Shown here one piece after another: positions 7,282 to 15,701 of a DNA stretch of 51,333 nt (position 1 is its first letter; the number at the start of each line of letters is the position of its first letter). Under the pieces are notes generated by a model. It saw only the letters and a program-made list of their open reading frames with translations. It ran no database searches and had not been told where the DNA came from. Where the stretch lies: NCBI RefSeq assembly GCF_023156245.1, contig NZ_JAKZAH010000027.1:1-51333 (forward strand), in the 5' to 3' direction. Source of the DNA: Marinobacter bryozoorum. GTDB taxonomy: Bacteria > Pseudomonadota > Gammaproteobacteria > Pseudomonadales > Oleiphilaceae. Both the position numbers and the translations under genes were made by a program.

Positions 7282-7485
7282 CCGGGACATCATCCCGGCC
7301 AGCGCCGCTGTCAATGACCTCTGTCAAACGTAAACCATTCTCTTGCGCGATTTTTTCTTGGCGCATTACCGTCTATCCTTGTTAAATCTGCTGAGACAAG
7401 TCAGCGATTCCATCGACAAATGGCGTCCGGTCAGACGGTCGTCAGTCTGTACGAAAGATTGAGAAATCCAGAGGAGGCCCTGGCC

Positions 7486-7962
7486 GTGAAAGGTGACAAG
7501 AAGGTTATCCAGTTTCTGAACAAGGTGCTGGCCAATGAGCTGACCGCCATTAACCAGTACTTCCTGCATTCACGCATGTACAAGGACTGGGGCATCACCA
7601 GGCTGGCGGACAAGGAATACGAAGAATCCATCGACGAGATGAAGCATGCCGACCAGCTGATCGAGCGTATCCTGTTCCTGGAGGGGCTGCCTAACCTGCA
7701 AGACCTCAACAAGCTGCTGATCGGTGAGAACGTCCAGGAGATGATCGAGTGCGACCTCAAGCTGGAGATGACGGCGCATACTGACCTCAAGGAAGCCATT
7801 CTTTACTGTGAGGAAGTGCGGGACTTCACCAGCCGGGAACTGTTCCGCAGCATCCTGGACAGCGAGGAAGAGCACATTGACTGGCTCGAAACCCAGCTGG
7901 AGATGATTGGCCAGATGGGCATCCAGAATTACATCCAGCTGCAGTCCGGCGCTGCCGAGTAA
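7486..7962 (+). CDS. bfr: bacterioferritin
   Basis: The start is GTG 7486, eight bases after GAGGAGG, giving the canonical N terminus (M)[20 protein letters not shown]. The open frame extends 22 codons further upstream, but that part is unlike any bacterioferritin. Ferroxidase ligands Glu18, Glu51, His54, Glu94, Glu127 and His130 are all present, as is the haem ligand Met52. The protein of 158 residues should form the 24-mer haem-containing iron store in the cytoplasm. It lies downstream of bfd, its iron-release partner, with its own intergenic region of about 200 bases. Confidence 0.97.
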   Translation: MKGDKKVIQFLNKVLANELTAINQYFLHSRMYKDWGITRLADKEYEESIDEMKHADQLIERILFLEGLPNLQDLNKLLIGENVQEMIECDLKLEMTAHTDLKEAILYCEEVRDFTSRELFRSILDSEEEHIDWLETQLEMIGQMGIQNYIQLQSGAAE

Positions 7963-8014
7963 GCCGCACGTGGCACTCAAGCCGGGCGTAACCGCCTGGC
8001 ATGCCCCGCCCATG

Positions 8015-8042
8015 AACCCGGTCTTGTGAAGGCCGGGTTTTT
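8015..8042 (+). terminator. terminator after bfr
   Basis: AACCCGG pairs with CCGGGTT across a short loop and is followed by a T run, 50 bases after the bfr stop. Confidence 0.8.
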
Positions 8043-8177
8043 AGTTACTTTTCCGCACTGACCTGCAGTTGTCACCGCCAAGTCGCTAGAATGGGCCCGA
8101 TTTTTGCCTGATACCGGGTATCCCTTTGTGGGCGCCCCGAAACCTGATTCCGCTGACCAACCAGGAGATTCCCTGCC

Positions 8178-9533
8178 ATGGACCTGTCCTGCTTTAAAGC
8201 CTATGACCTGCGTGGCCGTGTGCCGGACCAGCTGAACCCGAACCTGGCCGAGCGTATCGGTCGGGCCTATGTGGAAGTCACCGGTGCCCGCAAGGTCATT
8301 GTCGGCTACGACATCCGCCTCTCCAGCCCTGAGATCGCGGATGCGCTGAGTTCCGGGCTGATGGCCGCCGGCGCCGATGTGTTTGATATCGGGCTTTGCG
8401 GTACCGAGCATGTCTACTTCGCCACCAGCCACTTCGGCATGGACGGTGGCATCATGGTGACGGCCAGCCACAACCCCCGGGACCACAACGGCATGAAGAT
8501 GGTGGGGCCAGAATCACGACCCATCAGTTCTGACAATGGTCTCAACGAAATCCGCGACCGGGTACCGGAACCTTTTGAAGACGCCCCGGAGCAGGGCAAA
8601 TATGAAACCCTCGAGGTCATGGCCTCCTATGTGGATCATCTGCTGGGTTACATTGATGCGGGCTCGCTCAAGCCCATGAAAATCGCGGTGAATGCTGGTA
8701 ACGGCGGGGCCGGTCTGGTGATCGATGCCCTGCAGCAGCACCTTCCCTTCGAGTTCATCAAGGTGCACCACGAGCCTGATGGTCATTTCCCCAACGGTGT
8801 GCCCAATCCGATCCTGCCAGAGAACCGTGCAGCCACCGCAGACGCGGTGCTTGAGCATAAGGCCGCCATGGGCATCGCGTGGGATGGTGACTTCGACCGG
8901 TGTTTCTTCTTTGATGAAACCGGTCGTTTCATTGAAGGCTACTACATTGTCGGCCTGCTGGCGGACCAGTTCCTGCGTAAGACCGGCGGCGGCAAGGTGA
9001 TCCACGACCCCCGCCTGACCTGGAATACCCTGGACCTGGTGAAGGCTGCCGGCGGCGAGCCGGTGGAAAGCAAGACCGGCCACGCCTTTATCAAGCAGCG
9101 GATGCGGGATGAAGACGCTGTGTATGGTGGCGAGATGAGTGCGCACCATTACTTCCGGGACTTTGCCTATTGCGACAGTGGCATGATCCCCTGGCTGCTG
9201 GTGGCCGAGCGCCTTTGTCAGTCCGGCCAGTCCCTGTCCTCGTTGATTGATGCCCGGATCGAGGCCTACCCGGCCAGCGGCGAGATCAACCGTACCATCG
9301 ACAACCCGCCGAAGGTCATCCAGGCCATCGAGGAAATCTACGGCCCCAAGGCGAAGTCGGTCAGCCATGTGGATGGCCTGAGTGTGGAGTTTGATGACTG
9401 GCGCTTTAACCTGCGCATGTCCAACACAGAGCCGGTAGTGCGACTGAACGTGGAGTCCCGGGCCGACCAGGCGCTGATGGAAGAAAAAACGGAAGAACTG
9501 TTGAAGGAAATGGATCGGCTGAACCGGGTCTGA
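8178..9533 (+). CDS. cpsG: phosphomannomutase (CpsG/ManB type)
   Basis: This 451-residue member of the alpha-D-phosphohexomutase family should interconvert mannose-6-phosphate and mannose-1-phosphate on the route to GDP-mannose. The catalytic loop TASHNP is at residues 95-100 (Ser97), the metal loop is DGDFDR, the sugar loop is GEMSAHHYF, and the C-terminal phosphate loop is [12 protein letters not shown]. The opening [11 protein letters not shown] matches enterobacterial CpsG rather than AlgC. A CCAGGAGAT ribosome site precedes the ATG. It appears to be a single-gene unit with hairpins on both sides. Confidence 0.92.
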   Translation: MDLSCFKAYDLRGRVPDQLNPNLAERIGRAYVEVTGARKVIVGYDIRLSSPEIADALSSGLMAAGADVFDIGLCGTEHVYFATSHFGMDGGIMVTASHNPRDHNGMKMVGPESRPISSDNGLNEIRDRVPEPFEDAPEQGKYETLEVMASYVDHLLGYIDAGSLKPMKIAVNAGNGGAGLVIDALQQHLPFEFIKVHHEPDGHFPNGVPNPILPENRAATADAVLEHKAAMGIAWDGDFDRCFFFDETGRFIEGYYIVGLLADQFLRKTGGGKVIHDPRLTWNTLDLVKAAGGEPVESKTGHAFIKQRMRDEDAVYGGEMSAHHYFRDFAYCDSGMIPWLLVAERLCQSGQSLSSLIDARIEAYPASGEINRTIDNPPKVIQAIEEIYGPKAKSVSHVDGLSVEFDDWRFNLRMSNTEPVVRLNVESRADQALMEEKTEELLKEMDRLNRV

Positions 9534-9551
9534 TTCCGCAAGGACCGCAGT

Positions 9552-9581
9552 AACAGGGGCGGCGGGTCAGCCGCCCCTGTT
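9552..9581. terminator. hairpin between cpsG and pldA
   Basis: A perfect 12-bp stem (AACAGGGGCGGC with GCCGCCCCTGTT) with a 6-base loop sits between convergent genes. It has no long T run, so it is probably a bidirectional terminator or RNA-stabilising hairpin. Confidence 0.7.
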
Positions 9582-9600
9582 CCCGATTACGAATCCCGAT

Positions 9601-10599
9601 TTATAGCCAGTCGTTCAGCATGATGCCGATACCAATGCGGTGCATGCGTTCGTTATAGTCAATCAGACTCTCACCGTAACCGTTGTAATACTGCACGTAG
9701 CCCTTGAGGGTTTCGCCGATGGGGAAGCTGTAACCCAGTTCTATGGAGGTCCGGTTGTCATCGGATCTCATGTTGTTCATCAGCCTGGTAGACAGGACGT
9801 GGTCGTCATCCCACTTATAGACGGCAATGTATTCTGCGTAGCCCAGGTAATCATCAATGTCCGGGTTGTCGTTATCGCTGTCCTTTTCTGGCAGGCGGTA
9901 CCAGGGGTTCACCATGAACAGCCAACGGTTGTAGGTATAGGAAATGCTGCCCTTGATGCGGTTCCAGCTGCGGGAGCGGGGCTCGGACTGCCCGTTGGAC
10001 TGGTGATTGAAGCCCACCGACACCGAGTTCAGTTCACCGGGGCCCACGTCCCAGCCCAGACGGTGCCGGAGGAATATCTCGGGCTCGTAGTTGGTTTCCC
10101 GGAAGGGGGCAGAATCCTCGGTGTTGTACACCTGCCAGAAGGATTTCTGGGTATAGCCGAACCAGAGGGTGGTGCGGTCATCCAGTACGCCGCTGAGCAG
10201 CGGTACCCGGAAGCTGATCTGGTACTTGGCCTCCTCATCCCTCAGGTTGGCGTCATAATCTGCTTCGCCGGTGCGGGGGCTGAACGGGTGTTGGTTGGGT
10301 GAATCCACATAGGTATAGGGCAGGATATATGTGGGCTGATAGGGCACGAAGCCTCCGATCAGCGAGCCGATCAGCCGCTCCTTGGCCTCGTACTCCTCGA
10401 TTTCCTGCTCCATGGCGCGTTCGTCGGAAGCCTGTTGCTCGGACTGTTCCATTTCTTCGCTGATTTGCTCCGCCATCTCCTCAACCTGTTCTCCGGTCCG
10501 CTGTTGGTCGGGAGCAGGTTGTTCAGTCTGGGCGGTGGCCTGCAGTGGAAGTGAAGAGCCGACAAGCGCGGCCAGTAACAAAGGTTGCCAGGTCTTCAT
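9601..10599 (-). CDS. pldA: outer membrane phospholipase A
   Basis: This 332-residue OMPLA protein is secreted via a signal peptide (MKTWQPLLLAALVGSSLPLQ, cleaved near ATAQ). The catalytic pair His199/Ser201 lies in the motif FNHQSNGQ, followed by the calcium-binding RSRSWNR block and the beta-barrel strands, ending with an aromatic-rich strand. It hydrolyses phospholipids that reach the outer leaflet of the outer membrane. Between signal peptide and barrel lies an unusual stretch of about 55 residues, very rich in Glu and Gln (residues 24-75), predicted helical. The ATG at 10599 has AAGGGA upstream. Confidence 0.92.
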   Translation of the reverse strand: MKTWQPLLLAALVGSSLPLQATAQTEQPAPDQQRTGEQVEEMAEQISEEMEQSEQQASDERAMEQEIEEYEAKERLIGSLIGGFVPYQPTYILPYTYVDSPNQHPFSPRTGEADYDANLRDEEAKYQISFRVPLLSGVLDDRTTLWFGYTQKSFWQVYNTEDSAPFRETNYEPEIFLRHRLGWDVGPGELNSVSVGFNHQSNGQSEPRSRSWNRIKGSISYTYNRWLFMVNPWYRLPEKDSDNDNPDIDDYLGYAEYIAVYKWDDDHVLSTRLMNNMRSDDNRTSIELGYSFPIGETLKGYVQYYNGYGESLIDYNERMHRIGIGIMLNDWL

Positions 10600-10678
10600 A
10601 CGGAATCCCTTAATCAAAAGTCCATGCATAATAGGTGTCTACAGATGACCGGCGTATTAAGCCGGGGTCAAGGCTAAA

Positions 10679-11011
10679 TCAGCCTGGCAGGCTGTGCCAG
10701 GTCTGGGCGATGGCATAGGCCCAGACCCCAAGCATTGTCAGCACCAGCAGGCCGAACAGTATCTTTTGCCTGGGACTCTGCCCTTCACTGGCAGCGGCTA
10801 TCCATCGCAGATACATCAGACCGAGGAACGACAGGAAAACCACCAGGCTCGCGACCGCGGGGACCAGTAGCCAGCCAGCGCTAACCTGGCCGCTGTCGCT
10901 GGTCTGACCAAGCAGCGCCATGGAGCCCAGGAGGACGGCCAGGGCGATGAATTCAGCAGCCAGCAATGGTTTGCGCCAGGGATGGGTGTTCTGCGAAGGT
11001 TTTCCGGTCAT
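10679..11011 (-). CDS. hypothetical membrane protein, three predicted membrane segments
   Basis: This 110-residue protein belongs to no family I recognise. Hydrophobic segments lie at about residues 17-35, 46-68 and 83-103, joined by short polar loops. The loop SEGQSPRQK before the third segment is positively charged and probably cytoplasmic. A GAGGG motif lies 5 bases before the ATG. It is transcribed in the same direction as pldA, 79 bases upstream of it, and divergently from the cytochrome c5 gene. Confidence 0.6.
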   Translation of the reverse strand: MTGKPSQNTHPWRKPLLAAEFIALAVLLGSMALLGQTSDSGQVSAGWLLVPAVASLVVFLSFLGLMYLRWIAAASEGQSPRQKILFGLLVLTMLGVWAYAIAQTWHSLPG

Positions 11012-11173
11012 TTGCGCCCTCGGCCGGTTGGTGGAAACGGATCTGCTCTATCTTAGCGGTTTGTTGGTTTTTTTGCCCGGCTCCACCCGCTATAATGCGC
11101 CCACATACAATTGGGGAGCCTGCCGGTCTGTCAACACCCCTGGCTTCCGGAATGCTCTGATGAGAGGTGCATT

Positions 11174-11596
11174 GTGAAAATGATGAGAGTCCTGGCGGCC
11201 GTACTGGTTGCATTCGGTCTGACGGCGGCAAGCGCTGTTGCAAGTGTAGAAGATCAGATCCGTGAGCGTATTGCCCCGGTGGGCAAGGTCTGCCTGGAAG
11301 GGGAAGACTGCGGTTCGGCCGCGGCAGCTCCGGCAACAGCGTCCAGTGATGGCCCTCGCGCAGGTGACGAAGTTTATAATTCCGCTTGTACCGCCTGTCA
11401 TGCTACCGGCGCAGCGGGCGCACCCATTGTGGGTGACGCGGGTGCCTGGGGTGCACGCATTGACAAGGGCATGGAAACACTGATTGATCACGCGATTAAC
11501 GGCTTCCAGGGCATGCCTCCGAAAGGTGGATGCGGCAGCTGTTCCGACGAGGAAATCGAAGCCGCCGTGCAGCACATGGTAGACGCTTCCCAGTAA
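11174..11596 (+). CDS. cytochrome c5-type c cytochrome
   Basis: The start is GTG 11174, with AGAGG 6-7 bases upstream; it gives a 140-residue precursor with a typical signal peptide (MKMMRVLAAVLVAFGLTAAS). The haem-binding motif CTACH is at residues 72-76, the axial Met lies in FQGMPPKGG, and a nearby CGSC pair matches the disulfide seen in cytochrome c5. It would be a periplasmic electron carrier. A linker rich in Ala and Ser separates the mature N terminus from the haem domain. It is convergent with rep. Confidence 0.88.
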   Translation: MKMMRVLAAVLVAFGLTAASAVASVEDQIRERIAPVGKVCLEGEDCGSAAAAPATASSDGPRAGDEVYNSACTACHATGAAGAPIVGDAGAWGARIDKGMETLIDHAINGFQGMPPKGGCGSCSDEEIEAAVQHMVDASQ

Positions 11597-11602
11597 TTCC
11601 CC

Positions 11603-11637
11603 GGACAGGGCTGGCCCGATAATGGGCTGGTCCTTTT
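11603..11637 (+). terminator. probable terminator after the cytochrome c5 gene
   Basis: GGAC...GCCC pairs with GGGC...GTCC in an interrupted stem followed by TTTT. It lies in the 54-base gap to the convergent rep gene. Confidence 0.5.
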
Positions 11638-11650
11638 CCGATCCCCTCTG

Positions 11651-13669
11651 TCAGCCCCCCAGGTCGCCCAAGAGTGCGCTGAGGGTGGCTTTGCCTTTTT
11701 GCTGATTGGCTTCCTGGTCCAGGTCGCCGGTTCCCTCCCATTTCACGTCGCCTTCGGGCAGTTCGTCCAGGAAGCGGCTGGGTATGGTTTCCAGTTTCTC
11801 GCCATACTGGCGACGCTGCGCCGCAAAGGTCAGTGTCAGGGTTTCCCGGGCCCGGGTAATGCCCACGTACATCAGTCGCCGCTCTTCCTCGATATTGCCT
11901 TCCTCGATGCTGGACCGGTGGGGCAGGATCTCCTCTTCAAGACCCATGATGAAAACATGGGGGAACTCCAGGCCCTTTGATGCGTGCAGGGTGAGTAGTT
12001 GCACCTTGTCGCTGTCGTCCTCTTCCTCCTGCTGCTCCATCATATCCCTGAGAATCAGGCGGCTGATGGCATCTTCAATGGTGGTCTCATTGGCGGTGCC
12101 CTTGTCGTCGTCGAGCATGCGCTGGATGGAATCGATCAGGTACCAGATGTTCTCCATGCGCCGTTCGGCCTGTTTGGGGCTGCTGGCGTGCTGGTGCAAC
12201 CACTCCTCGTACTCAATATCGGTGAACAGTTGCTTGAGCACGGGCACCGGGTCTTCCTTATAGAGGCGGCGGCAGGTGCTTTCTACCCAGTGACGGAAGC
12301 GCCGTAAGCGATCCAGGCCTTTCTCGGTCACGTGGGTCTCCACCCCCATTTCGTCCAGGGCACGGTGCATGCTGATATTCCGGGCCCTGGAATAATGACT
12401 GAGTTGTTCCAGGGTGCGGGGGCCGATCTCCCGCCGGGGTACGTTGACCACCCGCAGAAAGGCCGCATCGTCATCCGGGTTGATCAGCAGGCGCAGGTAG
12501 GCCATGGCATCCCGAATCTCGTTCTTCGAGAAAAATGACTGGCCGCCGGAGATGCGGTAGGGAATCTGGAATGCCTGCAGTTTCATTTCCAGCAACCGGG
12601 CCTGGTGGTTGCCCCGATAGAGTACGGCGAAGTCCCGGAACTGTTGTCCCTTCTTCAGTTTCTGGTCAATAATTTCCGATGCCACCCGGTGGGCCTCGGC
12701 ATCCTCGTTGCGGCACCGTACGATGCGCAATTCGTCACCGATGGTGTGGTCGCTCCACAGGGCTTTTTCGAATACGTGGGGGTTGTTGGCGATCACTTCG
12801 TTGGCGCAGCGCAGGATACGGGACGTGGACCGGTAGTTCTGTTCCAGCTTGACGATTTTCAGGCTGGGGAAATCCTCTTTCAGCTGCACCAGGTTTTCCG
12901 GCCTGGCACCCCGCCAGGCATAGATGGACTGGTCATCATCGCCCACCACGGTAAAGGCCGTCCGCTCGGCTACCAGCAGTTTGACCAGTTCGTACTGGCA
13001 CAGGTTGGTGTCCTGGTACTCATCCACCAGCATGTAACGGATCTTGCGCCGCCACTTGGCCAGGGCCTCCGGGACCGTGCGAAACAGCTGCACCGGCAGC
13101 AGGATCAGGTCGTCAAAGTCCACCGCGTTGTAGGCCTTGAGGTACTGCTGGTAGTGCTTGTAGATGAGGGCAATGCGTTGTTCACGCTCGTCTGCAGCCC
13201 GGCTCCAGGCGTCCTGGGGGCCCTTCATGTCATTCTTCCAGGAGGAGATCGTATGCTGGATATCGGACAGTTCATCCCCGGCATCCGCGCTGGCCTCCCG
13301 CAGCATCAGGTCCTGCAGCAGGGCCTTGGCGTCTTCCGCGTCGAAGATCGAAAAGCCCGGGTGATAGCCAAGGTGAGCCAGCTCTTCCCGGATAATATGC
13401 ATGCCAAGGTTGTGGAACGTGGAAACGGTGAGGCCCCGGGTCAGTTTGCGGTCCACCAGTTTGCCCACACGCTCCTTCATTTCCCGGGCGGCCTTGTTGG
13501 TAAAGGTCACGGCGGCAATGTGTCGTCCCGGGATACCTGCCTGCTCGATCAGGTAGGCGATCTTGCGGGTTATCACGCTGGTCTTGCCGCTGCCGGCCCC
13601 CGCCAGTACCAGCAGGGGGCCGTCGATATAATGTACGGCTTCGCGTTGACGGGGGTTAAGTTGTGACAC
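11651..13669 (-). CDS. rep: ATP-dependent DNA helicase Rep
   Basis: This 672-residue superfamily 1A helicase carries Walker A GAGSGKT (24-30), AVTFTNKAAREMKER, the DEYQDTN Walker B motif, GDDDQSIYAWRGA, LEQNYRSTSRIL, TLHASKGLEF and VGITRARETL. It unwinds DNA 3' to 5' and helps forks move past bound proteins. Length and the opening MSQLNPRQREAVHYIDGPLL fit Rep better than UvrD. The gene stands alone, divergent from the GGDEF-EAL gene. Confidence 0.95.
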   Translation of the reverse strand: MSQLNPRQREAVHYIDGPLLVLAGAGSGKTSVITRKIAYLIEQAGIPGRHIAAVTFTNKAAREMKERVGKLVDRKLTRGLTVSTFHNLGMHIIREELAHLGYHPGFSIFDAEDAKALLQDLMLREASADAGDELSDIQHTISSWKNDMKGPQDAWSRAADEREQRIALIYKHYQQYLKAYNAVDFDDLILLPVQLFRTVPEALAKWRRKIRYMLVDEYQDTNLCQYELVKLLVAERTAFTVVGDDDQSIYAWRGARPENLVQLKEDFPSLKIVKLEQNYRSTSRILRCANEVIANNPHVFEKALWSDHTIGDELRIVRCRNEDAEAHRVASEIIDQKLKKGQQFRDFAVLYRGNHQARLLEMKLQAFQIPYRISGGQSFFSKNEIRDAMAYLRLLINPDDDAAFLRVVNVPRREIGPRTLEQLSHYSRARNISMHRALDEMGVETHVTEKGLDRLRRFRHWVESTCRRLYKEDPVPVLKQLFTDIEYEEWLHQHASSPKQAERRMENIWYLIDSIQRMLDDDKGTANETTIEDAISRLILRDMMEQQEEEDDSDKVQLLTLHASKGLEFPHVFIMGLEEEILPHRSSIEEGNIEEERRLMYVGITRARETLTLTFAAQRRQYGEKLETIPSRFLDELPEGDVKWEGTGDLDQEANQQKGKATLSALLGDLGG

Positions 13670-13883
13670 AGTTCACCTGATGCGGGATTCGGCAGAAAGC
13701 AACATTCTACCTGAGACCAAATTCTGTATCTTCTTCGGCTATCAGCTATCTTGGTAGGGTGGTGCTGGCGCCGGCGTCTGTTCGCAGCCTGTCCATGCGA
13801 AGCCGGCTGTACATCCGTCACCCACTGGCAGTAATGCTTCCGGCCCACCCGGGGTCGGGTAATGAAGAGCACCTGAATTTCTT

Positions 13884-15599
13884 ATGCAGTCCGATAATCT
13901 GCGCATCCTGGTCCTGACCGGGGAGCAAACCGATTTCCTGCGGTACGGAGCCCTGCTCCGTGGCCATGGTGACTTTGTTCCCGAACTGACCTGGTGTCCC
14001 GATCCGGATGACGTGGGTGACCTTCTGATCCACGCGCATTTTGACGCCCTGCTGTGGGAGCCCACATTCCATGCCGGGTCCGAAGGAGGCTTCCTCCAGT
14101 ACCTGGCGGTGGCGGGCAACGAAAAACCGGTGATTGCCATTGGCAGCGGCCTGGAAGATGAGCAGACCGAGAGGCTAGTGGCCGGAGGCGCAGCGGATTA
14201 CCTGTGCAAGGGGCACCTGGACCGCTGGTCCCTGGCGCGGGCAGTGCGGTGTGTCTGGTTTCGCCAGCAGCTGGAAGACAGCGCCGGCGGCCAACTGGGC
14301 CGGGAGGTAGCCAGTGGCTTTATCAACCGCAACCTGTTCTTCGACCGCCTGCAGCAGGCCATTCTCCGGGCCGAGCGGGGTGATCACCGGCTCGCGCTTG
14401 TTCACATCAACCTGGATGACTTCCGCACCGTTAACGAGTCCCTGGGCTATCGCCAGGGGGACGAGCTGGTGCTCCGGCTGGCTGAACGCCTCCGGCAGGC
14501 CTTGCGCCGGGTTGACTCCCTGATGCGCATTGGTGGTGACGAGCTGGCGGTGATTGCCGAGAATGTGGACGACTCCATCGACCTTTCCCAGGTCGTCCGC
14601 AAGCTGGTCTCTGCCCTGAGTGACCCGGTTATGGTGGCCGGTAACCGGGTGGGTATCACCGCCAGTCTCGGCGTGGCCACTTTCCCGGAAGCCGGTGATA
14701 CCCCGGAAACCCTGCTGCGTCGTGCCAACCGGGCCATGTTCGAAGCCAAGCGGGACTCGGGCACCAGCTACCGGTTCTACAACCGCCAGCTTCACATTTC
14801 TGCCGGTCACCAGCTGAAACTGGAGGAGGATCTGCGCAATGCGCTCCGCTCCGGCGAGCTGGAACTCTACTACCAGCCCCGTATCGATCTTATTACCGGC
14901 GAAGTCAGGGGCGTGGAGTGCCTGATTCGATGGAACCACCCCACCCGGGGCCTGGTCATGCCTGATGAGTTTATCCCGGCGGCGGAGCGTAGCGGCCTGA
15001 TCGTGCCCATTGGCTACTGGGTCATCGAGCAGGCCTGTGCACGCCTGCGAGCGTCGGCTGACCTGGGTTTCCCGGGGCTGGTCTTTGCGGTCAACCTCTC
15101 GTTCCGTCAGTTCCACGACCGCAAGATGACGGAAACCATCTTCCGCATCATCTTCAACGCCAACGTGGACACCTCGCTGCTGGAGCTGGAACTGACCGAA
15201 AGCGCCATGATGCACGACCCGGACTATGCCCAGCGCTGCCTGCGGGAACTGAGCCAGCTGGGTATCAGCTTTGCCCTGGATGACTTCGGCACCGGGTATT
15301 CCTCCCTCACCAACCTGCAGCACCTGCCTATCTCGCTGGTCAAGATCGACAAGTCCTTTGTCCAGGCCCTGGGCGAAACCGGGGACTCGGAGCACATCAT
15401 CCGTGCCATTATCAGCCTGGCCCACAGCCTGCAGATGAGCGTGGTGGCGGAGGGCGTGGAAACCGAGGGCCAGCTCGCGTTCCTGCGGGACCAGCACTGT
15501 GACGAGGTGCAGGGTTACTACTACGCACGCCCCATGCCCTGGCCTGCACTGCTGGATTTCCTGCAGGACCGTAATCGCCTGGCTTGCCTGCCGGAGTAA
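13884..15599 (+). CDS. receiver-like/GGDEF/EAL protein, c-di-GMP turnover
   Basis: The protein has 571 residues. A receiver-like domain (about 6-125) has Glu59 in WEP where the phosphoacceptor Asp would be, and a conserved Lys109 in DYLCKG. The GGDEF domain (about 140-300) has the active loop GGDEL at 217-221 and an RxxD inhibitory site at 208-211. The EAL domain (about 315-565) reads ECL at 345-347 but keeps NLSF, ELTES, DDFGTGYSSL, KIDKSF and AEGVET residues. The EAL half thus looks catalytically competent as a c-di-GMP phosphodiesterase. The GGDEF half may be weakly active or regulatory. There is no membrane segment. The ribosome site before ATG 13884 is weak. Confidence 0.88.
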   Translation: MQSDNLRILVLTGEQTDFLRYGALLRGHGDFVPELTWCPDPDDVGDLLIHAHFDALLWEPTFHAGSEGGFLQYLAVAGNEKPVIAIGSGLEDEQTERLVAGGAADYLCKGHLDRWSLARAVRCVWFRQQLEDSAGGQLGREVASGFINRNLFFDRLQQAILRAERGDHRLALVHINLDDFRTVNESLGYRQGDELVLRLAERLRQALRRVDSLMRIGGDELAVIAENVDDSIDLSQVVRKLVSALSDPVMVAGNRVGITASLGVATFPEAGDTPETLLRRANRAMFEAKRDSGTSYRFYNRQLHISAGHQLKLEEDLRNALRSGELELYYQPRIDLITGEVRGVECLIRWNHPTRGLVMPDEFIPAAERSGLIVPIGYWVIEQACARLRASADLGFPGLVFAVNLSFRQFHDRKMTETIFRIIFNANVDTSLLELELTESAMMHDPDYAQRCLRELSQLGISFALDDFGTGYSSLTNLQHLPISLVKIDKSFVQALGETGDSEHIIRAIISLAHSLQMSVVAEGVETEGQLAFLRDQHCDEVQGYYYARPMPWPALLDFLQDRNRLACLPE

Positions 15600-15701
15600 G
15601 GCCCTGTACCTTTTGCGGTCTGATTTAACGGTCTGACCCAATACAGTGACGAATGGTCCGCTATCGTGCGGGCAGGATTCTCCCCTTTCAGGTAACACAG
15701 C

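Noticed and set aside
7420..7485. Longer N terminus for bacterioferritin
   Set aside because: The GTG at 7486 has an ideal ribosome site and gives the canonical N terminus; the extra 22 residues match nothing in the family.
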